Below, in pieces: positions 21,961 to 33,100 of a stretch of DNA of 64,000 nucleotides. Position numbers and translations under genes: made by a program. Numbering within the stretch: position 1 is the first letter of the stretch; every line of letters starts with the position of its first letter. Under the pieces are notes generated by a model, which ran no database searches, was not told the origin of the DNA, and saw only the letters and a program-made list of their open reading frames with translations. Where the stretch lies: assembly GCA_007115705.1 (NCBI GenBank), contig QXEO01000143.1:3455434-3519433 (forward strand), in the 5' to 3' direction. This stretch comes from Dactylis glomerata. Taxonomy: Eukaryota; Streptophyta; Magnoliopsida; Poales; Poaceae.

Positions 21961-23367
21961 GTGAAGACTGAAGAACATAGCTCACATCCAAGATACAAGG
22001 CTAGATTAGTTGTGAAAGGTTTCAGTCAGAAAAAGGGCGTAGACTTTGATGAGATATTCTCTCCGGTGGTCAAGATGTCTTCGATCCGAGTTGTGCTTGG
22101 CATTGCTGCCACCATGGACTTGGAAATTGAACAACTTGATGTGAAGACAATGTTTCTACACGGTGACCTAGAGGAGGAGATATACATGAAGCAGCCGGAA
22201 GGATTCATTGTTGAAGGCAAGGAGCACCAAGTGTGCAGATTGAAGAAGAGCTTGTATGGCTTGAAGCAAGCTCCTCGGCAGTGGTACAAGAAGTTTGAGT
22301 CATTCATGATCAAGCTTGGTTACCGTAAAGCACAACCTGATCATTGTGTATTTACGAAGAGGTACGCCGAGGGTGACTTCATTATTCTCTTGCTATATGT
22401 TGATGACATGCTGATTGTTGGAAATGGCATAAAGAGGATTGCTCTCCTCAAGAAGGCATTGAGTAAATCATTTGCCATGAAGGATTTAGGACCAGCTAAA
22501 CAAATACTTGGCATGAAGATCTCCCGTGATAGATCAAAGAAGTTGCTTTGGCTCTCACAGGAAAGATACATTGAGAAGGTACTTGAAAGGTTCAATATGC
22601 AAGGCGCAAATTCTGTTGCCTCTCCACTTGCAGGCCATCACAAACTGAGTAAAGAACAATGTCCTAGCAGCAAGGTGGAGAAAGAAGCAATGAACAAAGT
22701 ACCATACCAATCTGCCGTGGGCAGTTTGATGTATGCCATGGTGTGCACTAGGCCTGATATTGCCTATGCAGTTGGAGTTGTTAGCCGGTTCATGACAAAT
22801 CCAGGAGAAGCTCACTGGAATGCAGTGAAGTGGATTCTCAGGTATCTCAAAGGTACTTCTAGATCATGCTTACGCTTTGGAAGCGGTGAACCTGTGTTGC
22901 AAGGCTACACAGATGCAGATTATGCTGGTTGTGCAGATTCTAGAAAGTCTACCTCCGGATACATGATGACTTATGCAGGGGGAGCAGTGTCATGGCAATC
23001 AAGGTTGCAGAAATGTGTTTCATTGTCAACCACAGATGCTGAGTACATAGCAGCGGTTGATGCATGCAAGGAAGTACTCTGGATGAAGAACTTCTTGCAA
23101 GAGCTCAACATGAAGCAAGAGAAGTATACTCTATATTGTGATAGCCAGAGTGCTATCTATCTTGCCAAGAATCGAAGTTTCCATGCTCGAACCAAGCACA
23201 TAGAAGTGAGGTATCATTGGATTCGACAAGTGGTGAGTTCCAAGTTGGTGCAACTTGAGAAGATCCATACCGACAAAAATGGGTCGGATATGATGACCAA
23301 GATATTGCCAAAGGAGAAGCTGCTTGTGTGTTGCAAGGCAGCGGGCATGGCGGTGCCCCCCACATGA
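21961..23367 (+). CDS. Copia reverse transcriptase and RNase H, open 468-codon segment
   Basis: Uninterrupted frame from after the TAA at 21955 to TGA/stop at 23365-23367. The reverse transcriptase has LVVKGFSQKKGVDFDEIFSP, the substrate-binding LDVKTMFLHGDL and the catalytic LLYVDDMLIVG (about 22390). The RNase H follows with YTDADYAGC (about 22910), STTDAEYIA (about 23030) and LYCDSQSAIYL. It ends AAGMAVPPT just before the purine tract. It lacks its own start and is only the C-terminal part of the original polyprotein. Confidence 0.92.
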   Translation: MKTEEHSSHPRYKARLVVKGFSQKKGVDFDEIFSPVVKMSSIRVVLGIAATMDLEIEQLDVKTMFLHGDLEEEIYMKQPEGFIVEGKEHQVCRLKKSLYGLKQAPRQWYKKFESFMIKLGYRKAQPDHCVFTKRYAEGDFIILLLYVDDMLIVGNGIKRIALLKKALSKSFAMKDLGPAKQILGMKISRDRSKKLLWLSQERYIEKVLERFNMQGANSVASPLAGHHKLSKEQCPSSKVEKEAMNKVPYQSAVGSLMYAMVCTRPDIAYAVGVVSRFMTNPGEAHWNAVKWILRYLKGTSRSCLRFGSGEPVLQGYTDADYAGCADSRKSTSGYMMTYAGGAVSWQSRLQKCVSLSTTDAEYIAAVDACKEVLWMKNFLQELNMKQEKYTLYCDSQSAIYLAKNRSFHARTKHIEVRYHWIRQVVSSKLVQLEKIHTDKNGSDMMTKILPKEKLLVCCKAAGMAVPPT

Positions 23368-23374
23368 GTCAGAT

Positions 23375-23383
23375 GGGGGAGAA
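23375..23383 (+). other. Polypurine tract of the copia element
   Basis: GGGGGAGAA directly before the 3' LTR. Confidence 0.85.
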
Positions 23384-24251
23384 TGTTGGGTATCCTCCTC
23401 ATGTGGGCTATGAGGAGATGGCCTAATGAAGCCTTTCAGGCGGCTCAAACAGGTGCAAGAGCCCACCAACCTTTAGGGTTATGACCAAGGGTCATTTTGG
23501 ACATTGCACATGAGGGGAAAGGGGATGATAAGCCTCCTTTCCAGCCACCACAGTGGCAAGGACGAAAATCAGGATAGCCTCCATTGGAGAAGAAAACCAA
23601 GAGAGAAGGGAAGAGGAAAAGTTGAAGGAAGAAGCTGAATCAAGCGTCGGGCTTTGCCCACAAGGTTGTAAAGACATCAGATCTGCTACCTTGTCTCCTT
23701 CAAGCTGTTGTTCCACCAAGCTTGGTGAGATTGCTCCACTCTCTAGCTCTTGTGTCCCAAATCTTGTAGAAGCAGCCACAGATTCGTGTGTATCTTGGTG
23801 CTTGAGATCCTCTAGTGCTCTCTAGAGAAGAACTTGTTGTATCCCTATTTAATAATAGTGGAAGAAGATTTGGGTGGCTTCGGCCCGTGGTTTTTTCTCT
23901 CAAGTTGAGAGGTTTTCCACGTAAAAAGGATTGGTGTCCTCTGTGTGTTGATTTACTACTGCTGCAGCTGTTGTGAGACCTCTCTCCCTAGGACAGAGAT
24001 TGTCTTAGGTGAGGAGAGAGCTTCTCTCCTAAGGGGAGAGACTGTCTTGGGTCAGGAGAGAGCCAAGGGCTGCTCCTATTTCCTCCATATATGTTGATGC
24101 ATATGTTTCCTTCCGGCACGAGCAAAGATCCTTGAGTTAGAGCACAAGTGGCTGAAGTTTACTTTGATTCCGCTGCGTATTTTCAGTCAACGCTAATATT
24201 GTGCTAATCTCTAAATTAAGGGGTTAACCAGTGTGCCCAGTTTTCCCAACA
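23384..24251 (+). repeat. 3' LTR of the copia element
   Basis: 868 bp, same ends as the 5' LTR; followed by the target duplication GAATC and the remainder of the RFS exon. Confidence 0.93.
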
Positions 24252-26534
24252 GAATCGAGCCATCTGGTAGAACAAGCTTTTTAAGAACACTGAAGTTATG
24301 CACTCCTGGTTTGTCACTGCACAAAATACGGAAGAAACTTTACACTGCATTCACGATTTACTCAAAATACTTACACCACACCTAAAAAAATGGGCTGCAA
24401 ATATCACCTTACATAAACAGCACCCCCACTTAGAGCCCTAGCTGATCCATGAAATTCTGCTGATTCATGCTTGCTCTTTGCATAAAAAGGTATAAATTAA
24501 CTGAAACTGAAGTACGGAAGTGTGGTTAAGCAAAATAAAGGGGGCACAATAATCTCACATAGAACATATCCCAATCAGGTATGAAAATTTCGCCCAATAA
24601 AAAGCTATTAAATGCTACATAAGCCAAGTGCAGAGTTTGGAATGTTGGTTCGTGAGGCATGAAATCTTCTGATGCTCTGGCAACTGCACTCTTCAAGGCG
24701 CTACAAACAGCCAAGAATCATGTCAGGTTTAATGTAGGTCATATTGTTTACAACTATAGACTCGTTACCTATAGATGTTGTCTGAGTTGTGACTCATGGA
24801 GCATATTAAGCTGTTTCCTTTGAAGTTTCGAGCAATGGAGTCCTCAAGAGCATGCTGATACTTTCGAGTTAATGCAACACGACCACCAAAGCCGTGCCCG
24901 AGAGTCTCCATCACATTCTGCACATCTACCTTCACACCATCCACACCCACACTAGAAAGGTAACTGTGCTGATCATTGTAGAATTCATATATCTTCTCAG
25001 GATCAATGATACCCACTCCAAGTTTCTGCAATGTGTCCATGGCTACATCCCTCAAGTTGGAAACATTACCAGGAGACTGGACGGGGTAAACTAGTTTTGG
25101 ATTGTACTTCTTCATCGCGTCAGATGTTGAACTGACACCATCCCAAAACCCAAGTAAAGTATGCCACATATAGACATACCTGAAGTTTCAAAGCAACAGT
25201 TTGCTCAGCAAAAATAATATGAATACCTTTACTTATATACCACAGGTAATGAAATACGAATCAAGTACTTGACTCCATGTCTCTCTTTCAATTTTCTGAC
25301 AAGGTCTCCAAGATTCTTGCAGGCTTCTCCCCTGAACTTACCGTTCTCCTTCAGATCAACCAGCCTCTCTGCAAACCTGGCAATGTTACACTGAAATCAG
25401 ACATGGTACAGAACTTTCGTGTATTAGCAAAGGATAAAATGCATACAGAGTCTTTTCAGGGAAAGCTTCATCCGATTCCTTGAACTCGTGAACTGTTTCT
25501 TGCCAACCATCATCTATAATCAGAAATCTTGGTGGTGTGCCTCCTTCACGCAAACTATTTTAAAAGGAAATGCATCATCAGTGACAACTATCTTATGAAC
25601 AAGGCAACTGTTTCCAAAAGAAATGAAGGAGATGACAAATCACATAACAGGATTTGTAGATGAATTACAAACTCAATTCGTGTATACCTTTGAAGACCCT
25701 CCTCAATCCCTACTGGGTTGACATCTTTATAAAATGCATCCCAAGTGCACCACCCAAACCAGTCCAAGTGTGGGGGGATCTGACGTTTGTAAAAAAATTC
25801 ACACAAGACTAGTAAGAAACAAAACAAACCTGATACGTTCAAGATTACAGCCATAGTCTAATCAGTTGATAAAGGTGTAATTAACCTAATTATATATGTA
25901 CCTCCTTGTCTTCTATATGATTGAAATTCCTTTGATCTTGGACAGTATCCTAAAGAAGATGCAAGTGATAAGCCACTTCCACATAGAGCAAAATACAGTT
26001 CTTGTGGTTGTACTAGGGCACGGTAATTACTTCATAGATTCCTTAATAAGCTTGAAAGGATTATCCCCTGTGTTGACGAACACCGCATCGAGGGCTTCCA
26101 TCGTCTGCACATCAGGATCACCTATCAAAAACAGTCCACCACCAGTCAATTTCAATCCTTGTCACACATACTGATGCAGTTAACATGAAATCCAGCCAGC
26201 CGAGATGAAGCCTACCACTCTCGAAGCAGAGCTGGAGCTCATCTTCGGGGGTTCCCTGGAGGCTGGCCCGGAAATCCCCGTCGAGAACCGGCAGCATCAG
26301 CGCGTACACCGTATCCTCCGCCGTACCCGTACCAGCCCCGTCCCTCGTCTCGAGAAGCAGCATCTGCGTCTCCGCCGGCACGCCCGCCGCGTCGGCGCCC
26401 GTCTTCGGGGCCATCCACCAGATCTTGAACCGGAACAGGGACAGCCACCTCCACCCTCTGCACGGCACCCATCAGTCATGAGTCTTCAGTACATCGGGCC
26501 GGCGCGCGCACTGCGCAAAGAAAGCCATTTGTAA

Positions 26535-26900
26535 GGGTGTCTCCAATGCTTAATTTCCAAAGAGACCATAAGCTGGGCCCCACAGACAGTGCTATAGCAG
26601 ACTAAAAGCCTCACAATGTTTAGAACCGTGTTGAGCTTTAAGCTAGACCCCACAATGCAATATTTTTTTGTACCTGTTGCAGACATGCAAGAGAGAGAAC
26701 CCATTCTATAATCCGTGCATGGTGGAGAGAGAGGAGAGAGGAGGGAGAAAAAACCTTTTCTATTGCTTGAGACCGGGTCTCACCGGTATGACCGACCTCA
26801 AGGAATCTTTGCTTATAGCCGATGGCTACAATGCTTATTTCTTCTTAGGGTCGATCATAAGACCTTACGACCGATGCTTATTCCTACATTGGAGACACCC
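26535..26900. mobile_element. Tourist-like MITE (PIF/Harbinger type) in intron 1 of RFS copy B
   Basis: 366 bp with terminal inverted repeats GGGTGTCTCCAATG and TAA duplicated on both sides (26532-26534, 26901-26903). No coding potential. Copy A lacks it at the same intron, so it arrived after the duplication or was lost there. A relative lies at 36593-36979. Confidence 0.88.
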
Positions 26901-27699
26901 TAACGCGACCTACTTGGCGATGGTGCCGAGGAGGAACACGTGGCGGCTGGACGGCGCCGAGGAACGCGGCGCCCATGGCGGCCTCGGCGACGCCGGCGCG
27001 TAGGGTAACCTCGGGCGGGGCGCGCTCGCTCCCGCCGAGCAGCAGGTGCCCACGTTCGAGCCACGTCGTAGCCATCTGCCGCGGGGACGCGTCGGCGGCG
27101 ACGGCCTGCATTGCGCCGTGAAATAGCGCGGGAGTCCAACTGTGGAAGTGGAACAGGGAGCCACGGCGGCGGTGTTCCGAGCCTCCGATGCAGTGTGCCA
27201 GTGACGGCTGTACGTGCGCGATGACGCCGTAGGAATGTAGCATGCAGGGACAATGGCCTGCAATCTGTCGCTCGGTGTTGGAGTATATCGGAGCACCGGA
27301 GAGGACAGGTGCCATACATGCCGGAGCGGCTGTTCTTCGACGCACCACCTGTCACCTCCGGTCACCAGTGAGCGGCCTGGCGTAGAGACTTGGGCACTTG
27401 GCAACAGAGTCTCGTCTCGTAACGCCGCGAATCTCTATGTAAACCTCGCGCAGTGGCAAATTTAAGATGAAAATATAGAATAATCTAAAAAAACTAAAAG
27501 TATAGATTCAAAATGAATACGGGGTAATATGTAATTTAACTATTAAAAATAGTCTTAAAAACCAGTAAGATATAGTTTTAAAAAAATGACGCGGTTTGCA
27601 ATGTATTTTTAAAAATTAGATAACAATTGGTTGTGCACCTAAGACATAAGGCTTATATATGTTGTTAAGGTATTCAATTTAGTTTCAAAAACCTTAAAT

Positions 27700-28252
27700 G
27701 AAGCTCGAGCTATATGTAGCTTGTTTTTTTAAAAAATCAAATATCACAATTTTAAGTTTTAAAATAATCAGAATAAAAAAATCTTGATGTATACACTTAT
27801 GAGATTTACTAGTGTGAAAAAAATCAATCCAAAACTCATACTCTCTCCATTTTTAAATATAAGACATTTTAGGTTTGTGAAACAAATATATCTAGACACT
27901 TTTTAGTATGTATATTCGAGTGAACCTACACACTAAAATATGTCTAAACACATTTGCTTCACAAAGCTAAAATATTTTATATTTTGATGGAGGGAGTAGT
28001 ATTTTAGGTTCAGCAAAAATGACAAATCATATATCCAGATCTAGTGAATATTGCATAGTTCGAAAGTTTAAATTTTTGGCAGATTTGTTATTTTTGCTGA
28101 GCCTAAAATACAATGAGTTTTGGATTGATTTTTTTTGCATATTAGTATATCTCATAATTATCTACCTTTAGATTTTTTGTCCCAATTTTTTTAAAACTTT
28201 CAAACATCATTTTCAATTTTTTTTTAAACGAGCTACATGGAGCTCGAGCTCC
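27700..28252. mobile_element. Inverted-repeat (foldback/MITE-like) element interrupted by a Stowaway MITE
   Basis: Left arm from about 27700 (aagctcgagctatatgtagc) and right arm ending about 28252 (gctacatggagctcgagct) are inverted copies of each other over roughly 170-240 bases, including the block aatcaatccaaaactcat. The Stowaway element at 27841-27996 lies almost exactly at the arm boundary. The family is not known to me and its target duplication is unclear. Confidence 0.7.
27841..27996. mobile_element. Stowaway (Tc1/mariner-type) MITE
   Basis: 156 bp, ends CTCTCTCCATTTTTAAATAT and the inverse ending GGAGGGAG, TA on both sides. Interior shares aatgtatctaga- and cacactaaaa-like text with the MITE at 31690-31847. 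Confidence 0.87.
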
Positions 28253-29680
28253 ATTTATCCACTCTTCATTTTAACAATTTTTTTGCTTCCTTATTAACAC
28301 AATTTTGACCTTTCATTCTCAAAACGGTGAGCAAAACATGCCCTCTCGTGAGCCTGGACCCTCGCGTCCCTCTTAGAGGAGACATGGGGGGAACAACCTT
28401 CAACCGCTGTTAACCCCTCCCTTCTGTCCTTCCTTACATCGTCGCCATGGAAGGAGGCCACCCAACGACGGCGGCAGGAAGTTCTCCTTCGTTTTTCTTT
28501 CTATTGACCTAATATCTCTTCTACAATTTTCCAAGATCCGATCCAAAGTCCAACACTCAGGCAAGATTTGTCTTTCTGGTGTGGTTCGTGTGAGAGGGTC
28601 GAGCCGCTTCCCACCTGGATCCTCATCTTGGATCCCAGGAGAGCTCCTTTCATCCATGGAGCGCGAGCTCTCGAAAGAATGCGCATCCAGGATCTTTGCC
28701 GAAGATCGATGGCTCTATTTAGCTAGTTCACTTCGAATCGAATGATCCAGTCCAGGCGGTCATCAGCAAGGACGACACGGGGATGCCAGAGAGATCCATG
28801 CGGTTTTTACGACGCCGCGACTCCTTTGCGTCTGAAGACAATTGTCAACAAGAACTTTGTGGCTATCAGAGCCCATGCGGCAATACCATTGTCGCACAAC
28901 ACTTTGGTCTCCAAGATCCACTTTCACCGACCCTTTGGGTATATTGAATGTTGCGATTACCGTGATCATGGCGGAGGAGGGCTATTGTTGGGGGTATGCC
29001 AAATAGGGTACCTCATGGAAGGCATAAAGCACCAGCAAGCTTGGGTGGCCCACTTAGGTCGGAGCGAGAGAGAGATGACATAGTGGCCTTGTACCAATTC
29101 GGGGATCTGTTCCACGGGATAAGAGTCATGTATTGTTTTCTCTGCGAAGTGAAGGGGACTGGGGGAGGGGGAAATAGGATGGGGTCAAATCCCAGAAAGG
29201 TTTAACTAAACATATCAAAGAAGAGCGCCGAGATTAAATACCCGCAGGTCTGATCCCGGCTAACCCATGGGGATTTCGACCCGATCCCCACCGGGTTGGG
29301 ACGAAACGAACAAGGCCTAAAGGTTCGAAAAATCCATACCACCATAACATATGCGCTTGACCTCGCATAACTATGTGTGTTCTTGGCATCTACCGTGACA
29401 AGTCGAACCATCGGGACAAAACTTTGAAGGGACTTTTATGATTCATTGCTCCACATACCCTGTCGTGATATTACCAACGCTCTTGTACTAGACTATCGAT
29501 CATATTTCCTTTGTCCATGCCAACTCAATTTCAACGTCCTAATTAGTGTCCCGATAGGGAAGCTCTTTGGTTTTAGATTGACGCTCAACAACTGCTTCAG
29601 TCCCAAATGGCGTAGTCCCCGCTATGATGTGGGTGGTCTGATCTCTACCCCAAATCGGTAGAGACCGGCCAGATCAATAA
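28253..29680. other. Unassigned intergenic stretch
   Basis: Several short frames (for example 28657-28400 minus, 28742-29083 plus) exist, but none shows a known domain, and they overlap on opposite strands. The text at 29220-29300 (cccgcaggtctgatcccggctaacc...) is GC-rich and may belong to an old element. I see no supportable gene. Confidence 0.3.
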
Positions 29681-29685
29681 TGCTA

Positions 29686-30340
29686 GATTTACGGACAGAC
29701 GTGACGATCAATGGTGAACCTGGGTTCCAAAATATCGGAACAACCGACAGACGCTAACCAATCAAAATGAACCACACCTTGCGCGTAAGCCTGACCCGTA
29801 ACGAGATTTTGTAGATGTAGCATTGTTGCGGTCAGAAGGACCAGAAGCAACATGCTCTCTTCGATCAAAAAATAAGTGTTGATGACTTAGTATAAAATTA
29901 TCGATACTTATTTTTGATTGAAGAAAGTAATATTGAACGGGGAGCAAATTACAAAGAAGATACTAAAGAAAATAGAAGCATATTGCAGTTCTCGGACTTT
30001 ACCAAAAGAGCTTAAAACTGAGGATTTAGATTACAATCTGGCCGCAACAATGCTACATTTACGAAATTTTGTTACGGGCTAGATTTAGGCGCACGGTGTG
30101 GTTCACTTTTAGGCTGTCAAGTGGGATCCCACCCTAATTCCACTTGTAGTTCATTTTGATTGTTCTAGTGTAAATTTTGAGACAAAAAATTACACTAAGA
30201 TAGGCAAAATAAACTATAAGTGGGACTTAATAGGGATTCCACCTGACACCTTATTCACTTTGATTGGTTAGCATCCCGCAGTTGTTCTGATATTTTTTGG
30301 CACCCGGGTTCATCATTGATCGCCACCTCTGTCCGTAAGT
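29686..30340. mobile_element. Inverted-repeat DNA element upstream of the methyltransferase gene
   Basis: The left arm (about 29686-29850, starting tttacggacagacgtgacga) is matched in reverse by the right arm (about 30040-30340, ending tctgtccgtaa). Shared inner text includes gctaaccaatcaaaatgaa and ttacgggc. The right arm is split by a small hAT-type MITE (30110-30253). The element ends about 130 bases before the ATG of the methyltransferase gene, so it may overlap its promoter. Family unknown. Confidence 0.72.
30110..30253. mobile_element. Small hAT-type MITE nested in the inverted-repeat element
   Basis: 144 bp with imperfect terminal inverted repeats (TAGGCTGTCAAGTGGGAT versus TAAGGTGTCAGGTGGAAT) and a perfect 8-bp duplication TTCACTTT at 30102-30109 and 30254-30261. 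Removing it restores the match between the two arms of the outer element. Confidence 0.85.
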
Positions 30341-30469
30341 CGTTTGCCTAACAAATCTGCCCGTAAGTCGTCCCGAGTGCATTGCGTCCCCATTCGGAAA
30401 GTATTTCACACGTCAACCAGTTAACGAGTGAGTCTCCAGTCTCCACGCGAACAGAGTAGGAGCAACGAT

Positions 30470-31381
30470 ATGCTCTGCGCTCCGCCGCAAACGCTGCGTC
30501 CTTCTCCGCGGGCGCGGCCGCGGCCGCACCTGCCCCCTCCGCTGAGATGCTCCGGCAGCACGCCGTCATCGCCTTCCTCGGCCGGGAGCATCCGGCGCCA
30601 AGTGCTCCAGCCCGAGGGCCGCGCGAAGCTGGACCCGCGCTCCGACCGCGACTTCTACGCCTTCCCGCGCCTCGTGAAGCACGTGGACGACGGCTTCCTC
30701 GCCACGCTCACCGACCTCTACCGGGAGCGGCTGCGGCCGGAGTCGGACGTGCTGGACCTCATGAGCTCCTGGGTCAGCCACCTGCCCCCGGAGGTCCGGT
30801 TCCGCCGCGTCGTCGGCCATGGGCTCAACGCGCAGGAGCTCGCCAAGAACCCGCGCCTCGACTACTTCTTCGTCAGCGACCTCAACCGGGAGCAGCGGCT
30901 CGAGCTGGAGTCCGCATCCTTCGACGCCGTGCTCTGCACCGTCAGCGTGCAGTACCTGCAGTCCCCTGAAAAAGTATATCCAGCCATCTCCTTATCTTCT
31001 TCTTCAGTTCTTCTCTCCACCACACGTACAGTGGGTACGATTTAACCATGGTTTCTGTGCAAGGTTTTTGCGGAGATCTACCGGGTGCTGAAGCCGGGGG
31101 GAGTGTGCATCATGAGCTTCAGCAACCGGATGTTCTACGAGAAGGCGATCGGCGCGTGGCGGGAAGGGTCCGCCTACAGCCGCGTCCAGCTCGTGACGCA
31201 GTACTACCAGTGCGTCGAAGGGTTCACGCAGCCGGAGGTGGTCAGGAGGTTGCCCCCCTCGGACGCCGGCGGCGGCAAGTCGGGCTCGTCGCCGCTAGAG
31301 GCCCTGATGAGGCTGTTCGGACAGGCGGGCTCCGACCCGTTTTACGCGGTCATCGCCTACAGAAACTTCAAGCCCCTGTGA
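30470..31381 (+). CDS. SAM-dependent methyltransferase-like protein, probably plastid-targeted, two exons
   Basis: Exon 1 is 30470-30973 and exon 2 is 31064-31381, with a 90-bp intron (GTATAT ... GCAAG) and phase 0 joining; 273 codons. The first 45 or so residues are Pro/Arg/Ser-rich (PSPRARPRPHLPPP), consistent with a chloroplast transit peptide. The fold marks of class I methyltransferases are modest: VLDLMSSW at motif I (the usual glycines are replaced), FDAVLCTVSVQYL at motif II, and YRVLKPGGVCIMSFSNRMF at motif III. Such proteins occur in plants and cyanobacteria with no assigned substrate. The start is the first ATG in frame; an upstream GTG frame exists but is not needed. No lesion seen. 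An alternative is an inactive family member, because motif I is atypical. Confidence 0.82.
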
Positions 31382-31517
31382 GCAGTTCGGTTCGTGGTGT
31401 GGTGATGCTAACCGGAGGAAACATGTGCCGAAATTGTGTTTGTACTTCCTTCCACTAGATGTAAGGTGTATGGTTCTTCGAGAACAAATTCAAAATATAG
31501 TTAAGGTGTATAACCAC

Positions 31518-32214
31518 CAAAGTTTTAAATAGCGGGCTATTGTATTTAGTCGCGGTGATTTCAGAAACTATGGAAGGCTATAGCCGGGCTATAGCGCAGC
31601 TATGACCATATAGCGTTTTTGCTAAATAATTATGAAAAACAAAAATTTAGAAAGCTTATATTTATATATATAACAGTAATTCACATATACTCCCTCCGTT
31701 TATAAATATAAGATGTTTTAGATTTGTGAAGCAAATGTATCTAGACAAGTTTTAGTTTGTATATTCAAATGAACCTACACACTAAAACTTGTCTAGATAC
31801 ATTTGCTTCACAAAGCTAAAACATTTTATATTTATAAACGGAGGGAGTACATAACATATAAACAGTCGTATAACAGATATGAATGATTTCTAGACATAGT
31901 ACTATCAACATATTACAGAGAAAAAAAGGAGAGTGGTGATTTTGGGTTAGGATTAAAAAGACGGTTGGTTTTGGCCGTCAAATTAGCCTATAATAAAAAA
32001 AATAGTTCAAAACTTTTGGACCTATGTGCGAAAATATAGCCGGCTAAGGGGCTAAATGAGGCTAAATCAACTTAGCCGGGCTATTAGCGGCTATTCTCAT
32101 TATAGCCTATAAAGGCCTTAGCCGTAGCCGCATGCCTCTCAAAAGGCTATAGCCCGGCTATAGCCGGTCAATAACCGGCTATAGCCGGTCAATAACCGGC
32201 TATTTAAAACTTTG
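31518..32214. mobile_element. hAT-type MITE rich in 'tagccggcta' repeats, hosting a Stowaway MITE
   Basis: Terminal inverted repeats CAAAGTTTTAAATAGC(G/C)GG at both ends and a perfect 8-bp duplication ATAACCAC (31510-31517, 32215-32222). Subterminal regions are filled with ctatagccgg and its inverse, likely transposase sites. Length 697 bp, of which 158 belong to the nested Stowaway element. No coding capacity. Confidence 0.9.
31690..31847. mobile_element. Stowaway MITE nested in the hAT-type MITE
   Basis: 158 bp, ends CTCCCTCCGTTTATAAATAT and its near-perfect inverse, TA on both sides. The whole element is one long hairpin. Confidence 0.92.
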
Positions 32215-32222
32215 ATAACCAC

Positions 32223-33100
32223 TCACGTGGATAATTTCTTTATAGATTTGATTACATTTTCTTATCTCATCCAAACTTCTCTACTTTCCATGTCAAGTAT
32301 TCAGGGGCAATCCCTTCTAAACCTAATATTCCATCCACATGTGTTTTTAAATTTGCGTGCCAAAAGGTATAGTACATCCTAAATCTAGAAACAACAAGAG
32401 TATATAAAACGACAATGTGTGTGGAAAGCAGTTCAAAGGCCAATTTGAGCCGGTTCAATACACTATGGCGAATCGGTTCAAGTTGAGAAAAGCGAAGCCT
32501 AAAGTTGGTTTGCTTCCTATCGTTTAACTAACACTTCTTGACTTTGACACAACATGAAGGTGTGAGAGATGCTTGCTCGTGAGGTAGAGGGTCCGGCACA
32601 TGCAACGGAGAGATAGTTCTTTACACTATGTTGCAGGTTCCTCATTGATCGCAGCACGAACGCATCGATTCACAACTCTGACACATTTTTCTATGAATCA
32701 GCATCAAAGTGTTCATGATCTAAAGTCGAAAGGATAGTTTGTATCGGCGGTATTGGAGGTCAGTGCCCAGCGTGGTTTAGCTTCAATTGGTTTCGTCTTG
32801 AGAAGAACGCACAAATTTGCCATGTATGTGCATTTTACTCACAAAGTAATGTTTTGTTAAAACGAAGGACGAAACTTGTAATGGGTGTGAACATCAGTCA
32901 TTCTGTCACGGTGCCATTGAAACTGTGACATGTGACAGAAATTTGATAACAAAAACAAAACTATACACATCGTGGTAGGTACACACCCTTCTAAAAACTA
33001 ACACGTATCTAATGGTGTTAGTTGCCTAGAATCTTTTATGCACTAGCGTCCACGGACTGGAGCCACTCCCCTCTATTCTTTCTCTTCCTTTTCCCCAACC
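32223..33100. other. Intergenic, nothing recognised
   Basis: AT-rich to mixed sequence with no credible frame, RNA gene or repeat that I can identify. Confidence 0.35.

Larger units (their letters stand above)
18388..24251 (+). mobile_element. Ty1/copia LTR retrotransposon, complete in structure but mutated
   Basis: Two 868-bp LTRs (18388-19255, 23384-24251) start TGTTGGG and end CCCAACA; I count about 15 differences between them. The target duplication is GAATC (18383-18387, 24252-24256). Primer site and purine tract are in place. The interior encodes Gag, protease, integrase, reverse transcriptase and RNase H in the copia order, integrase before reverse transcriptase. The coding frame has two frame changes and two nonsense codons, so this copy cannot make its full protein. 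It splits an exon of RFS copy B and is transcribed opposite to it. Confidence 0.95.
17466..27111 (-). pseudogene. Raffinose synthase family gene, copy B, disrupted
   Basis: All exons seen in copy A have a counterpart, in the same order and orientation: first exon about 27111-26920, second about 26460-26215, last 17768-17466. Lesions compared with copy A: a 14-bp deletion in exon 1 at 26953-26958, where one GGCGCC remains of two; a one-base deletion in the short fourth exon near 25928; and a complete Ty1/copia element (18388-24251) inside the exon that encodes ILRARxAxRPT. The catalytic-region exon (25169-24765) is still open and holds GVDGVKVDVQN. A Tourist-type MITE sits in intron 1. Copy B lies upstream of copy A in tandem, so the pair arose by local duplication, followed by decay of this copy. 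Truncated transcripts remain possible. Confidence 0.85.

Noticed and set aside
28400..29205. Candidate protein gene from overlapping frames on both strands
   Set aside because: No domain, no splice-consistent model, no agreement between strands.
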